Shown: positions 12,253-25,320, counted from the first letter of the stretch. The stretch is 64,000 bases of DNA from Heterohyrax brucei (GCA_028571685.1 CM053162.1:5956001-6020000); one strand, 5' to 3'. Numbers and translations: made by a program. Notes: a model not told the origin generated them from the sequence alone.

Positions 12253-12881
12253 CCATTCTTAAGAGCTTTACAAATATAATTCTTTGCCCCATGTTGCAAG
12301 ACTGAGTATTATTTGCTTCGCTAGATGCATTACCAGCCTAGTAGATATTGTTGTAATACTAAGAAACAATAATTTTAAAAGAACACTTGATTTCTAATAG
12401 AAATTTTTTTTTAATGCAGAAGTGGAATTGAAGGAAGTCACCCAGGAACTCTGAACTCCTCTGACTTTGCTGGGAGGGTGGATGAGGGGGCAAAGAATGG
12501 GGGGATTTATTTTTATTTCCTTGATCAATTGATGCTGGGATATAGTCTCTCCTCATGAGAAAATGTTATCAAAAGCTCTTCAGGTTCCACGGTGGACATT
12601 TTTTTTCCTCACTCTCATTTTACCTGTACTCCTCCCAGAATACTTCTTTCTTCTCTGAGCCTACACTTTATCCATTTGCATTATTTTAATTAACTGTATT
12701 ACTTTTTATCTTCAGTTCTACAAACAAGGGTGGCAACAAGGAAAAGAATCAGGTCATTTGTCTGTTATGTGTAGTGGGAAAAGTTCCATAATTCAGTCAC
12801 CCTCAGCAGAATTCATGGTTTTCCCTTCACTGTAATATCAATGATTCGCATTTCCACAGTACATTATAATCTTCCAAACAC
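12253..12881. other. Unclassified sequence
   Basis: No gene or repeat recognised. T-rich runs occur at 12404-12413 and 12599-12608. Confidence 0.35.
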
Positions 12882-13040
12882 ATGCATTCATTCATCCAGT
12901 AATTTCACATAGCAGCCATTGTGCTATGCACTTGAAGTTAAAGGAGTAACTCTTGCCTTGAAGAAAACACCAGTAACAGAGACATCATATTACAGCAACT
13001 ACAGGGAGGAAGCAGTAAAGGGTACTATGAGAGTCCAGGA
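12882..13040 (+). repeat. Ancient pan-mammalian repeat fragment
   Basis: catgcattcattcatcc, then gtgctatgcacttgaag resemble the start of the same ancient repeat seen at 11606, 27888 and 63045. Weak match. Confidence 0.35.
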
Positions 13041-13475
13041 GTGGAGGCACAGCCATCCAGGCACTTATCCATGTGCTCATCTGCTGACCTTCTCTTCCTG
13101 GCTCTGTAACTCAGAGATCTGCACTTCCTACATTTCTCAGGCTTCCTTGCCTTCTGGTTTTAGGATAGGTTTGGTCAATGAATTATAGGGAAAGCAGAGA
13201 AGGCCCACCCCCTCCCTTCTGCTTTGGGAGGTATCCATGGCAGTGGTAGTATCTCAAAAGTGGCTCCAGCCCCTCCCTCCATGGACCCAACTCCTAAATT
13301 CAAATTAAGAGTTCACTGTTTGTCCCTCCAGCTGTACACACCAGTGTACCCACAGGTGGAGGACAGTAATATAATTACTGCTGTGAATCTTATTCGACTC
13401 ACTACCCTGGTTGATTCCTCAGCCGTTCCATCTCTTGCTATATGCCGAGACTGTTTTCTGGCTGTTAAAGGTGAC
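13041..13475. other. Unclassified sequence
   Basis: No gene recognised. The plus frame at 13224-13598 (124 codons) runs into the solo LTR and has no family resemblance. Confidence 0.35.
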
Positions 13476-13989
13476 TGTCATGGATTGAATTGTGTCCCCC
13501 TCAAAATATCTGTACTCATGTGGCTGGGCCATGATTCCCAATATTTTATGATTGTCCTCCATTTTGTGATTTTCCTATGCTGTATGTTAAAGGATTAGGG
13601 TGGGACTGTAAATCCCTTCAGAGGATCACCTCCCTGCTCCACTGTAAAGGGAGTATCCCTGGAGTATAGATTGCCCCACCCTTAATCCTTTCATTTTATG
13701 AGAGATAAAAAAAAAAAGGGAAGCAAGCAGAGAATTGCGAACCTCACACCATCACGAAAGCAGCACCAGGAGAAAAGTATGTCCTTCAGATCTGATGTTC
13801 CTGAGCCAAGATGCTCCCTGAACAAAGACTAATGCAATACCAGACTTTCCTCCAGAGCTGACAAGGGGGAAAGATTTCCCATGGAACAGACATCCCTGAA
13901 TTTGGACTTTTGTAGTCTACTGAACTGTGTAAGAATAAACTTTCCACTCTGTGGTATTTCCATTAGAGCACTCCTAGCTGACTAAAACT
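13476..13989 (+). mobile_element. Solo LTR, MaLR-like, plus strand
   Basis: Starts tgtcatggattgaattgtg and ends gactaaaac. An aataaa signal at about 13935 is followed by the ctctgtggtatttcc and ttagagcactcctagctg end shared with the other three LTRs. The length is near 510 bp. Nothing retroviral lies next to it. The last base of the expected terminal CA seems mutated. Confidence 0.6.
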
Positions 13990-14170
13990 GTACCCAGTAC
14001 AGAGAAGGACAAAGGGAAAATTCTCAGAGAGGACAGAGACCACTACTTAGCCAAATTTTGATGAAGCTGTAGGAATGGGACAAACAATCAATGAAGTGGT
14101 AACGTGTATCAAACGGTCATTATCAGTTGGAATCTACCCATGATGGCCATGGGTTAAAGGCATTTGGGGG

Positions 14171-15175
14171 TTATTTTATTTATTTATTTATGATTGAATG
14201 AAAATGTACGTTCCCATATAAATTTTTATTCCCACCTATAAGCACTGCTCTCCCTGCCCGGTGACAGCACACTCTTCCTGTCTGTTCCATACATGCTTTA
14301 TCTTCTCAACAATCTCCTATCCTCTCCTCTCCATCCACTCCCTTTCCGCCAGTAGGAGGTCGGGAGGACAACATCCTGTAGACGCACAGAACCATAAAGT
14401 GCACACATGATATGATCATTCTGTGTCACCAAGACCAATCCATTCCTGCCCAAGAGTTGACCTCCATTATGATTTATGGGCAGGCACAGCATCAGGGCCA
14501 GGGGCCATGCTCGCAGGGAAACTCTGGGACCCCTGGACCATCAGTATAGGTCTTTCAATGGCGATCTCAGGGTGCACCTTGTCTTATTCTGTGTTCCTGC
14601 GAGACTCAACTTTGTGAGCTCCATGACGGCTATCACTGGCAGTGGCCAGGCACCATCTGGTTCTTCCAGTCACAAGTCGATGTGGTGACCCACTTACACG
14701 GTCTTTCTGTCTTCTGGGTTCTCTTTCCCACATGTCATTTTGGTCCTTGGTGATCATCATTTCCTGCTGAGTTGGGATCATTTGCTGTGCCCTCACATGG
14801 CAGCTTGGCAACTTTTAAGACCCCAGACACCACTCACCAATCTGGGATGCAGAAGGCTCTCTTATGAAAATGCTAGTTGTGCCAATTGGCCTTGATTTCC
14901 TCTGAGAGTATCGTCCCCGGCCCACCGCCCCAACTACTCTGTTCTTGCAATGTTGGGTTAAGATGGGAGGAGTAATCATGTTATGCTGAAGTCCAGTTAA
15001 TACTGACCTTTTTTCTAATGTGTGCTGTCACAGATTTCAACCAACCAAATTTCTATCAACTATCTAATCTAAACTCTCCCCACATCACTCTGCCACCCTC
15101 CCCACCCTTGCAGCCATCAGAGAGTCTCTTCTTCTATGCATGACTCCATTTTTAAGTTCTTATCATAGCGGCCTC
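14171..15175 (-). other. L1-A 3' UTR
   Basis: On the minus strand this includes the block gtcttaaaagttgcc and the end gggaacgtacattttc, which recur in the L1 3' ends at 27372, 42070 and 43621. The open frames at 14298-14492 and 14584-14811 lie inside the UTR and are not genes. Confidence 0.7.
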
Positions 15176-18100
15176 ATAAATATTTGCCCTTTTGTCACTG
15201 ACTACTTTCACTCAGCATAATGTCCACTAGTTGAAATCAGGTTATGAGATGTTTCCTAAAATCATCGTTGTTCTTTATCATTGCACAGTGTTCCACTGAG
15301 TATATATACCATAGTTCACTTATCCACTCATCTATTGTTGGGCATCTGTGTTGATTTCATCTTTTTGCTATTGTGGACTGTGCTACAATAAACATTCATG
15401 TGCATGTGTGTGTGTGTGCAGTTGGTGTGACTGGCCTTGATTATGTAGGATATATTTCAAACAGTGCAATTACTGGGCCAAATGGTATATCTATAGTCAA
15501 CTTTTTAAGGAAGGGCCAGATTGCTTTCCAAAGAGGTTGCACCATTTTACAGTCCCACCAACAGTGTAGGAGAGTTTCAATTTCTCCACAGCCTCTCCAG
15601 TATTTGTTGTTTTGTGTTGTTTGGATCATGGCCAACCTTTTTTTGGGTAAGATGGTATCTCATTGTAGTCTTGATTTGAATTTCTTTAATAGCTAATGAT
15701 CATCAGCATGTCTGCATGTGTTTTTTTGGTGGCATGGATCTCTGTAGAAAACTGTCTGTCCATCTCCTTTGCCCATTGCTTATTTGGATTATTTATCTTT
15801 AGCATATTGATATCTTATAGTACCTTATAGATTATGGAGATCAGGCATCTCTCTGACATATAGTTGCCAAATATTTTTTCCCATTCTGTAGGTGGCCATT
15901 TAATTCTACTAATAAAGTCTTTGGATGAGTAAAAGTGTTTGATTCTTAATAGTTCTCATTTATCTATGTTCTCTTCTGTTGTTTGAGGTTAGCTTGACAG
16001 ATTTTAAAGTTTGTTTACATTGTGTAGTAAAACTTCCATGGTTGTTCGTACTTTTTCTTGGATAAGCTTTATTGTTTTAGATTTGATATTTAGATCTTTT
16101 ATCCAGTTGGAGTTGATTTTTGTATAAGGTGTTAAGATATGGGTTTTCTTTCAATTTCTTGCAGATGGATAGCCATTTTGCCTGCACCATTTGTTGAAGA
16201 GATTGTTTTTATCCCAGTTAAAGTTGAAGGGCCTGTGTTGAATATCAACTGTTCATAGGAAGATGGTGTCATCTCTGTGGTCTCAATTCTGCTTCATTGG
16301 TCTATCTGTCTCTGTTTGTACCAGTACGAGGCTGTTCTGACTATGGTGGCAATGTAATAGGCTCTGAAGTCGGGTAGTGAGAGGCCTCCCAGTGTGTTCA
16401 TCTTCTTCAGTAGTGCTTTACTTATCCGGGGCTTCTTCTCTTTCCAAACAAAGTTGGTGATTTATTTCTCCATCTCATTAAAAAATGGTACCAGAATTTG
16501 TATTGTAATTGCATTATGTAAGTATATTGCTTTGGGTAAAAGGGACATTTTCACAATGTTAAGTGTTCCTATCCCTGAGCAGGGTAGCTTACTCCATTTA
16601 TGTAAGTCTCTCTTGGTTTCTTGTAGAAAGAGTTTGTGGTTCTCTTTGTAAAGGTCTGTTACTTCTGTGGTTAAATTTATTCCTAGGTATTTTATCTTCT
16701 TAGGGGCTATGGCAAATGGTACTGATTTGGTGAATTCTTCGTTAATAATCTCATTGTTGGTATAAAGGAATCCTACTAACTTACTTATGTTTATCTTGTA
16801 GCCTGAGACTTGGCTAAACTCTTCTAAGAGCTTGAGTAGTTTACTTGTGGATTCTTTAGGATTCTCTGCATATACAATCATATCATCTGCAAATACGGAG
16901 ATTCTGACTTCTTCTTTGGCAGTGCAAATGCCCTTTATTCCTTGGTCTTCTCTAATTGCTCTGGCTAGAACTTATAGTACAGTGTTGAATAGGAGAGGTG
17001 AGAGTGTGCATCCTTGTCTAGTTTCTGTTCTCAAGGGAAAATGTTTCAGTCTCTCTCCATTCAGGATGATGTAGGCAGTTGGCTTTGTGGAAATGGTCAT
17101 TACTGCACAGAAGAATTTGCCATCTATTCCTATTTTGCTGAGAATCAGTGTTGGACTTCATCAAATGACTTTTCTGCATCAATACACAAAATAAAGTAAT
17201 TCCTGTCTTTGTGACATTTATGTGATTGATCACATTAATTGTTTTTCTGATGGTGAATCAGCTTTGCATCCCTGGTATGAATCCCACGTGGTCAAGATGG
17301 ATTATTTTTTTGATACATTGTATTCTATCGGCAAGAATTTTGTTGAAGATTTTTGCATCTAGATTCATGAGTGATATTGGTCTGTAGTTCCCTTTTTGAT
17401 TGGGTCTTTGCCTGGCTTTGGTGCCATGGTTATGCTGGCTTCACAGAATGAATTTGGGAGTATTCCATCCATTTCTACACTGTAAAATAGTCTCAGTAGT
17501 ATTAGAGATAACTCTTCTCCAAAAGCTTGGTAGAACTCTGTGGTGAAGCTATCTGGGCCTGGCCTTTTTTCGGTTGGTAGTTTTTGGATGACTTTTTCAA
17601 TCTGTCCCTTTGTAATGAGTTTATTAAGTGGTTCTGCTTAACCTTGTGATAATTTTGGTAGGTGATATGAATCAAGGAATTTGTCCATTTCCTCTGCATT
17701 TTCAAATTTGTTAGAGTACACTCTTTCACAGTATTGTGCTATGATATTTTTTATTTCAGTTGGATCTATTATGACAACTCTCCACTCATTTCTTATTTGG
17801 GTTATTGGTTTCCTTTCCTGTTTTTCTTTAGTAAGTTTAGCCAGTGGTTTGCCAATTTTGTTGATGTTTCCAAAAAACTAGCTTTTGGTCTTCTCAATTT
17901 TTTCCATTGTTCTTCTAATCTCTATTTCATTTAGTTCTGCTCTCATCTTTATGATCTGTTTTCTTCTGGTGCCTGAGGGGTTCCTATATTGTTCTCTCTA
18001 CTTGTTCAAGCTGCAGTGTTCATTCTTTGGTTGGGTTTCTTTCTTCCTTCCGGATATGTGCATTTATGGAAATAAACTGACTTCTGAGCACTGCTTTGGC

Positions 18101-18961
18101 TGTATCCCATAGGTTCTGGTAGGAAATGTTTTCATTCTCATTGGAATCCATAAATTTGTTCATTTCCTCCTTGACTTCTTCTATAACCCGTGGATTTTTG
18201 AGGAAGATGCTATTCAGTTTCCAGGAGTTCCACTTTCTATGTGTTTTTTCTGCTATTGATTTTGACTTTGATGGCTTTATGATCTGAGAAGACGCTTTGC
18301 ATTAATTCAATGGTATGGATTTTGTTGAGAATTGCTTTATGTCCTAACACATAGTCTATTCTGGAGAATGTTCCATGTGCACTGGAGAAGGTTTAGTGGT
18401 CCACTGACGGGCAGAAAATTCTGTATATGTCGATGAGCTGTAGTTGCTTCACTGCAGCAATAAGGTCTTCTGTGTGTTTATTGAGCTGTTTTCTAGACGA
18501 CTTGTCCAATATTGAGAATGGAGTGTTGAAGTCTCCCACTAGTATTGCCGAGTAATCCATCTCCTTTTTGAGTGTAGTGGGTGTTTCTTCAACGTATTTA
18601 GGTGCTCTAATGCAGGGTGCAAAATTTTTTAATATTGTAAAGTCCTGGTTGTGTATTGAACCTTTCAGCAATAGTGTCCTTCCTTGTCCGTGATGGTGGA
18701 TTTTACATTAAATTCTATTACATCTGAGATTAGAATTGCCACACCTGCTCTTCTTTGTGTATTGTTAGCTTGATATATACTCTTCCATCCTTTAATTTTT
18801 GGTTTCTTCCTATCTTTAAGTCTAAGGTGAGTTTCTTGTAGGCAACATACGGATAGGTCATGTCTTTTGATCCAAGATGTTACTCGATATCTCTTTACTG
18901 GAGCATTCAGTCCATTCACATTCAACATGATTACTGATAGATATGTGTTCAGTGCTATCAT
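15176..18961 (-). pseudogene. L1-A ORF2 relic (endonuclease-reverse transcriptase)
   Basis: Encodes, in pieces, the L1 ORF2 protein that nicks target DNA and copies L1 RNA in the nucleus. The endonuclease start at 18665-18961 (-) contains NVNGLNAPVKR and QETHL, with the Asn and Glu that bind metal in this family. It continues in another frame at 18393-18671. The RT palm motif FADD is encoded at 16882-16893, just before MIVYAENP. The thumb follows to 16462, and C-terminal pieces include 15441-15635. The frame changes between pieces and stops interrupt them, so no full protein can be made. Domain order and length (about 3.8 kb) fit a normal ORF2. Confidence 0.85.
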
Positions 18962-19384
18962 TGTGATATGTTTATTTTTGTGTTGATGTTTTCTCTGTTG
19001 TTCTTACTAATCTGTTCTGGGACTTCTTCCTTGTGAGTTGATTTTTCACCTCTTTCAGAGTTGGTTTTGTGGTTGTTGAGACTCTTGTATTACATTACTT
19101 GATTTGATGTGTTGTATCTTTACTGTGCTTTATGACTATCCCTAAGACCCTCCCTTAATAAACTATGTATAAACCCAATTTCATTTACTACCATTCTTAT
19201 CAACTTCTTCTCCACCTGGAAGGACTGTAACAACTGTAGTACATCCCTCTTTTTAATAAGATGGTATAGTTTTCTTGATATGATCACTAGATCATTTCTT
19301 TCAATGTTGTAACTTTGATAGAGTTTGGAGAATTTCCTAACTGAGTAGGATTCTGGGTGATGTGTCCTGTATTTGCCTCTAAAG

Positions 19385-20354
19385 TATAAAGTTAGTGGTT
19401 TTGTTCTTCTAAGCCAAGATCTTCTTTCAGTATTTCTTGTAGTTTGATTTGATTTTTACAAAGCCTCTGAGATTCTGTTTATCTTTGAAAGTCTTCATTT
19501 CATTTTTATATTTGAAAGATAGTTATGCAGGATATAGAATTCTTGGTTGGAAGTTCTTCTCCTTCAAGGCTTTGAATGTGTCATGCCACTGTCTCTGTGC
19601 CAGCATTGTTTCTGCTGAGAAATCCAACAAAAGTCTATAGGGTTTCCCTCTGAATGTTAGCTTTGCTTTGAGCCTTGCTGCCTTTAAGAGTTTCTGCTTA
19701 TGTTTCATTTTGTTAAGCTTGATTATAATATGTCTTGGAGTCCTTCTTTTGAGATCTATGTTGAGTGTCATTTGATATGTTTCTTGGATATCTATATTCT
19801 ATTCTTTCATAAGTTCTGGGAAGTTTCCTGCCAGCTGCTCAGCAAGAGTATTCTCTGTGTTCTCAGGTGTCTCATCCTGTTCAGGAACTCCAATTAATTG
19901 TAGGTTGTTCCTCTTAATAGAGTCCCACATGCTTCTTAATGCTTCTTCATTTTTCTTGTTTCTTTTTTCTGATTTCTCCTCATATATGCTGGAGTCAGCA
20001 GCTCTGTCTTCCAAGTCAGAAAGTCTACTTTCCATTTGTTCCATTCTGATTTCTTGGCTTTGAGTTGAAGTTTCTATGTCTTTGATTTTGTTCTTGATCT
20101 GTTGGATTTCAGAATACTGGTGTTCCATCAGATTGAACAGCTTGCTTAATTTTTCATTTTGCTCTGCTGCCTTTTGTATAAGGTCTAGGAGGGAGGGCTC
20201 TCTATATACTCCTTCTGTATTCACCTTCTGATAGTTTCAGAAAAGCTTTTTTGTATGGGAAGTTGTGAGGTGGTTTCTTTTGGGGGCCTTCTGAAGCCAT
20301 GGGTGATTTCTTGGTTATGGTTTTCTCCAGAGTTTGTTGCTTTTGGGGCATCAT
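19385..20354 (-). pseudogene. L1-A ORF1 relic (RNA-binding chaperone)
   Basis: ORF1p trimerises through a coiled coil and coats L1 RNA. The frame at 19799-20224 (-) is rich in E, K, Q and N with heptad-like spacing (QIKNKIKDIETS, SRLSDLEDR), followed by the RRM start (QLIGVPEQDETPENTENT). The C-terminal RNA-binding domain continues in another frame at 19523-19771, with LLKAARLKAK and AETMLAQRQWHD. The join needs a frame change near 19775-19800. The likely start codon is near 20354, before a Lys/Gln-rich N-terminus. Confidence 0.85.
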
Positions 20355-20596
20355 GTGAGTCAACAGAGGCTGGGAGAGATGCTGTGAGGATGGACTGCAA
20401 CTGTTTCTCTAGGCCATCTTAAAATGAGAAGTAAAAAGTATCTCACAACTTTCAAAGTCAGTTAGGTTTTCAGGTATACAGGTCCCTCTTTCCAGCTGGC
20501 AAACTAAGCACCTCTGTATCAAACCCCAAAGCCAGCTATCAAACCCCAGATGTTATAAACTAGTTCAAAATACAGAAAGACTACTGCCCTGCTGGC

Positions 20597-21360
20597 CTCT
20601 GCTGTTGAGCCCCAACCATAGGTGACACTGTGTAGAGTACCGCTTTTGTACCAGAAAACCACCCTCCTCCGAGCAGGTGCTGCCTTTCTGCCCAGTAATT
20701 AGTTCCAGCTGAGGCTTCCATATGGATATTTCCACCTCCCAGTGGAACAAGATGGTGTCCTGCACAAGCTCGCTGCCTGGATGGGTCCAGGCTACTCTAA
20801 GCTGGAGGTGGAAATAGAGGCCAAAGTCCACAGCCTCTGTTGCCAGGCCCCAGCTGTAGGCTACATTGTGTAAAATATTGCTTTCTCCCAGAAAGGTGCT
20901 CTCCTGAGCAGACGTTGCCTCCCAGCTTTGGAATTCAGTCCAGCTGGGTCCTCTGTATGTGGCCTCTGCCTCCCAATGGATGAAGATGGTGTCCCACACA
21001 AGCTCGCCACATCCCTGGGTCTATGCTACTCTATGGCAGAGGTGGAAAGAGAGGCCAAAGGTGCTGAGATACACAGAGTCCAAAGCCTCTGTTGTCAGGC
21101 CCCACTCGTAGGTGACGTGTCAAATACTGCTTTTCTGCCAGAGAAGTGCTCTTCCCCCACAGGTGCTGCCTCCCAACCTAGGAATTAAGTCCAGTGGGGC
21201 CTCTGTGTGGGGATCTCTGCCTCTCAATGGATCAAGATGGTGTGCCACAGAAGCTCGCCACCTGGCTGGGTCCAGTGTACTCTATGGTGGAGGCTGAAAG
21301 AGAGGCTAAAGGTGCTGAGATGCACAGAGTCCAATGCCGGGCTCTCAAAATATGGCAATT
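20597..21360 (-). repeat. Tandem ~240-bp units in the L1-A 5' UTR
   Basis: Three copies of a unit start with gatggtgt at 20751, 20985 and 21236 (spacing 234 and 251 bp). Each is followed by agctcgc, a ggtc-containing segment, an actct-rich word and ggaggtggaaa-type sequence. A partial unit precedes them at about 20597. Units diverge from each other but keep order throughout. The layout resembles the monomer promoters known from rodent L1; a promoter role here is inference. Confidence 0.75.
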
Positions 21361-21682
21361 TTGCTTGCTGATCCCACCAACAGTGCATCTGAGATTAGCA
21401 GCTAGTCAAGTCCCAGCACTGCCCACTGGCTAAGACAGACAAAAAAAATTGGTGAGTTCCCTTTGGTCTGTGCAAGCCCATGCTTACTGAGAGTGAGGTC
21501 ACCGAAACAGAGGAGGTTTTGCATTCAGTGGTATTAAGTCCAAATTAACAACCTTGTCCCATGTCCTAGGGCTTACTAGGTGTCCAGAAGGATCCATTTA
21601 ATTATTAATTCAAGTCTTAGTTTCCAAAGGGATTTAGGGATATGTGTGTTTAGTCCGTCATGTTGACTTTACCCCTCCTTGT

Positions 21683-22378
21683 TTTGTTTCCTGAACATTA
21701 TCCAAATAAAGAAAGGATCTTCACAGACTACATGTGATGAACTGAGCTTAGTAACCTTCAGTGGGTAGCATTTGTAATAATCTGCATTCCAACACTGACT
21801 CCTAGAAAGTTTGATCACTAATCAATGAAGGAAGATGAACGTTCACATCATCATTTTGTAAATTAAGTACACAAGAACAACAAAGGCAAGTGGTCACGGA
21901 AACACTAATTCATGGTGCCTTCAACAGACTTTGATCCAGTACTAATTTCCAAAGCTATCCACACAATAAGGGAAAACCCTTACCTACAGTGTGATGCAAC
22001 CCAGATAAGACTGCTAGCTATTACCTTTCGTATAAAAAAAAAAAAAAAAGAGTATTCTTTCTCTATCAGGAACATCTTCTGGAAGTCTTTGTGTTTCTGA
22101 CAAGAAAAGGTCATCTACACTCTTAATTTTAACTATGGAATGATATATCTCAAGGTTCAAAATCTAGAATTGTCAAACATTAGATTACGCTGCCTTTGGT
22201 GAGAAAAGCTGTGGACCAAAACACGTGCAGAACACCCCACTGGATAATTTTTTATTACAGAACTGCCCTAATTACAGTGTGAGCTTGTGCAACTTAGGCT
22301 ACCTTTCTGCACTTAGGTTTCTTCATCTAAAAGAGGCTAAACCAAACCCTATTCTAGCACAGCTTAGGGTTTAAAGAC
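21683..22378. other. Unclassified sequence
   Basis: No gene or repeat recognised except a poly(A) run at 22031-22047. Confidence 0.35.
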
Positions 22379-22878
22379 TGTCTTAATTACCTGGTACTGC
22401 TCTAACAGAAATACCATAAGCAGATGGCCTTAAAAAGAGAAATTTATTTTCTCACATAAATGTAGGCTACAAGTTCAAATTCAGGCTATCTGCCCCAGGG
22501 GAAGGCTTTCTTTTGCTTCCTTTGGAGGAAAGTCCTTGTTGTCACTCTTCCCCCGGACTGGGAGCTTTTGAGGCACAGGGACCCCAGGTCAAAATGGCAC
22601 ATTCTGCTATGCTCCAGACACTGCTTTCTCAGCAGTATGAGGTTACCCAACCCCCTGCTTACTCCCCTTTCCTTTATAACCATAGAGATACCTCAAGGCA
22701 CAACAGAGTCTTACAGATTGACTCTAGACTCTGAAACACAATCATTGCCCATCCTCCCTCATTAACATCATAAAGGTAAAATTTACAACACATAGGAACA
22801 ACACACAGTACTAGGAATCATGGCTCAGACACCTTGCTACACACATTTTGGGGGGGGGACACAATTCAACCCATGACA
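22379..22878 (-). mobile_element. Solo LTR, MaLR-like, minus strand
   Basis: On the minus strand it starts tgtcatgggttgaattgtg and ends ctaacagagcag-like sequence, then taagaca. A G-run lies at 22851-22858. It is about 500 bp. The flanks aagac (22374-22378) and aagag (22879-22883) may be a decayed target duplication. Confidence 0.6.
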
Positions 22879-22956
22879 AAGAGCAAACATTAGTTTGCTC
22901 ATACTCTTCTCCACTAGGATTATGACTCTTACATGCAAATACTGCATACTTGTATG

Positions 22957-23142
22957 CATAAATGGTTAATGCACTCAGCTGCCAGCTGAGGTTGGAAATT
23001 AAATCCACCCAAAAGTGTCTCAGAAGAAAGTCCTGGTGACCTGCTTCTAAAAACTAGCCACTGAAGACCTTTTGGAGCACAGTTCTACTCTGACACACTT
23101 AGGGTTGCCATAAGCCAATCAACTCAGTGGCAACTGGTGGCT
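22957..23142 (+). mobile_element. AfroSINE, long type
   Basis: The tRNA-like head (ggttaatgcactcagctgc) is followed by the middle block ctcagaagaaagtcctgg, then gcacagttctactctgac and the 3' core tcaactcagtggcaactgg. The middle block is what the short copies lack. Confidence 0.8.
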
Positions 23143-23292
23143 AAACTTGGTACATACAAACACAATGCAAATGGTCAGGGGTGTGGGAAGGTAGGGGCAG
23201 TGAAGAAACAGTGACAAGTGACTTTTAGGAGAATGGTATAACTACTTTTGGAAAAGTATTTTTTGCAGCTTACTTCATTAAACCCACTGCCC

Positions 23293-23442
23293 ACCCACTG
23301 CTGTCGAGTCAAGTCCATAGTGACCCTAGAGGTCAGAGCAGAACGGCCCCACTGAGTTTCCAAGGAGCGCCTGGTGGATTTGAACTGCTGATCTTTTGGT
23401 TAGCAGACATAGCACTTAACCCACTATGCCACCAGGGTTTCT
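23293..23442 (-). mobile_element. AfroSINE, short type
   Basis: On the minus strand it runs from accctggtggcatag through ggttaagtgc to a 3' core related to tgacagc. The middle block of the long copies is missing. About 150 bp. Confidence 0.85.
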
Positions 23443-25145
23443 CTACCACATTAAAAGTAGTTTTATTATGATAATTGGAACAAGGCAGCAAACTGAACAC
23501 CCTACAGTGCCTCCTGGTATTGAGTCAGGAAGAGATGGTCACCAAGTCTGACTGAGAGTTCAAGAATCTAAGAAATGAAAAGAGTTTTGCAGGGCCTAAA
23601 AAAGACTTCCAAGTACCACACAGTTCTCACTACAGGAAGCCAAATGCCTTCATGCATACCTAGCACAACACTTGCTCTTTATTTTAAGCACTTTTTTTTT
23701 CTTTTTAAGATTTCGTATCTAATACTCCCTTCAATAAGACTCCATATTTACATCCTTTTTTTTTTTTTTTTTTTTTTAAGGCAAAAGCTTCAAAGGCTCT
23801 TTTTAAAGAATCTATGGGACAGATAAAAATGTGTTGATGATGAAATAAATTCAACTCGTAAAAAATGAAAAAAAATCCCTGCCAAAAGATGAAAAGGAAC
23901 AGAGATTTGAGGCCTGTAAGGCCACAGCAGTGGATAAATTGGGTAATCAGGATAGAAGTGTCAGAAATGAGGCTGAAATCTTGTGCTTGATGTTCACCTC
24001 AGATGAGGCAGTAGCAGGCAGGAGCCACAAAACTCTTCTGTCTTTTGAATTCTGCAAACACTCTCTTCAGCCCTTGCCACTCTCTGGTAGCAGTCAATGA
24101 ACCCAAAGGAGGGCATGCAATCCTTTAAAGTGCAATTTTACACAGGAAAGTGACTGTTAAAGTGACTTTGTGGAGATCTGTATTTACTGCCTCTCAATCA
24201 CTTCCAGATCAAATTGGCTTCATTAACAACTCAAGAGATGATTTCCTTAACTGCTGGGTGCTGTTTGTACCATCTGGGAGTTGAGGACAAGCTGTGTTGC
24301 CGACCCTTATTTCACCACCAGAAATCGTGTCTCCCCATTCAGAGTGCACTGTGAGAGTGGGGGAGGTTGTATGTGCAGGGAGTGGAGGAGCTGGCCCACA
24401 CAAAGCAGCAGGATATGCCTGTCTCACTGACACAGTCAACTATTGTTTTGATCAGTGAGGTAAACAAATCTGAATGAGGCATGGGAGAATCTGTGCTTGG
24501 CTCACATAAACTGGCTTCCACATGAAGAATAGTATTCAGATCATGATGTTCAGATAACTTATCTTACTGTGATTAAAATGTTTAAATGTAAATCTGAGGC
24601 ATTTATTACAATTCTGGTTATGATTCTAAAGTTATTTAAAGAGCAAGTCACCCAGCTGAAATGTCTCGTGGAGACAGGTCATGGCCACACTCACAAGGCA
24701 CAGGGCAGAGCTGTATGTTCACAGCACACACAACAAGGCCACCAGTTCTTCTCGTAGAACTCCATCTCAGCAATCAATTTGCATAACATAGACAAAAATA
24801 ATGTACTTTGAGCTTTCAGCACAGGGATAGACTACCATAAATAAGCAGGACAGAATGACAGGGAGGAGTGGCTTTCAAGATCTCTACTGAGACAACCTTT
24901 CCTAGAGTCTGAAAAAAACAAAAGATGTTCCAGCAGGCCCAGCAGGAAAGCCAGCGCCTTCCAGAGCTTATTGTGAAGGCAACAAGATGCCCTCTGGCTG
25001 TCTCCCCAACTGTGACCTAGGAAGATTATCCTTGTAATCTTTAAAATACAGTAAAAGTTGCTATTGTTTTCATTCCAAGCCAGTCTGCATGAAAGCCCAG
25101 GGATGTATTTAATGAGCAGCCCCTTCTTCTAAGCTGAGAGACTGG
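23443..25145. other. Unclassified sequence with poly(T) runs
   Basis: T-runs at 23689-23699 and 23756-23778 suggest degenerate retroposon tails. The block 24160-24500 is repeat-free and moderately GC-rich with no exon structure that I can defend. Confidence 0.35.
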
Positions 25146-25320
25146 AAACCTTGGTGGTGTTCTGATTAAGTGCTATAGGTAGTAGCAAAAAGGCAAGCAG
25201 TTCAGATACACCAGCTGCTTCTTGGAAATGCTATGACACAGTTCTACTCTGTCCTATAGGGTCACTATAGGATCACTATGAGTCAGAATCAACTCAAAGG
25301 TAACAGGTTTAGTTTGATTT
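25146..25320 (+). mobile_element. AfroSINE, short type
   Basis: accttggtggtgttctg, ttctactctgtcctatag and gagtcagaatcaactc in order. The segment gggtcactata is followed at once by ggatcactatg, a small local duplication inside the SINE. Confidence 0.85.

Larger units (their letters stand above)
14171..21682 (-). mobile_element. Near full-length L1 (L1-A), minus strand, degenerate
   Basis: In minus-strand order this 7.5-kb element has a 5' UTR with ~240-bp tandem units, ORF1, a short spacer, ORF2 and a long 3' UTR. It ends in an (attt)-rich tail at 14171-14192. The start near 21682 reads ggaggggtaaagtcaac and then atgacggac. Both ORFs are broken by stops and frameshifts. It is closely related to the plus-strand fragment at 44191-46555 (matching 5' UTR and ORF1), so it belongs to a relatively young lineage. 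I could not find a convincing TSD. Confidence 0.9.
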
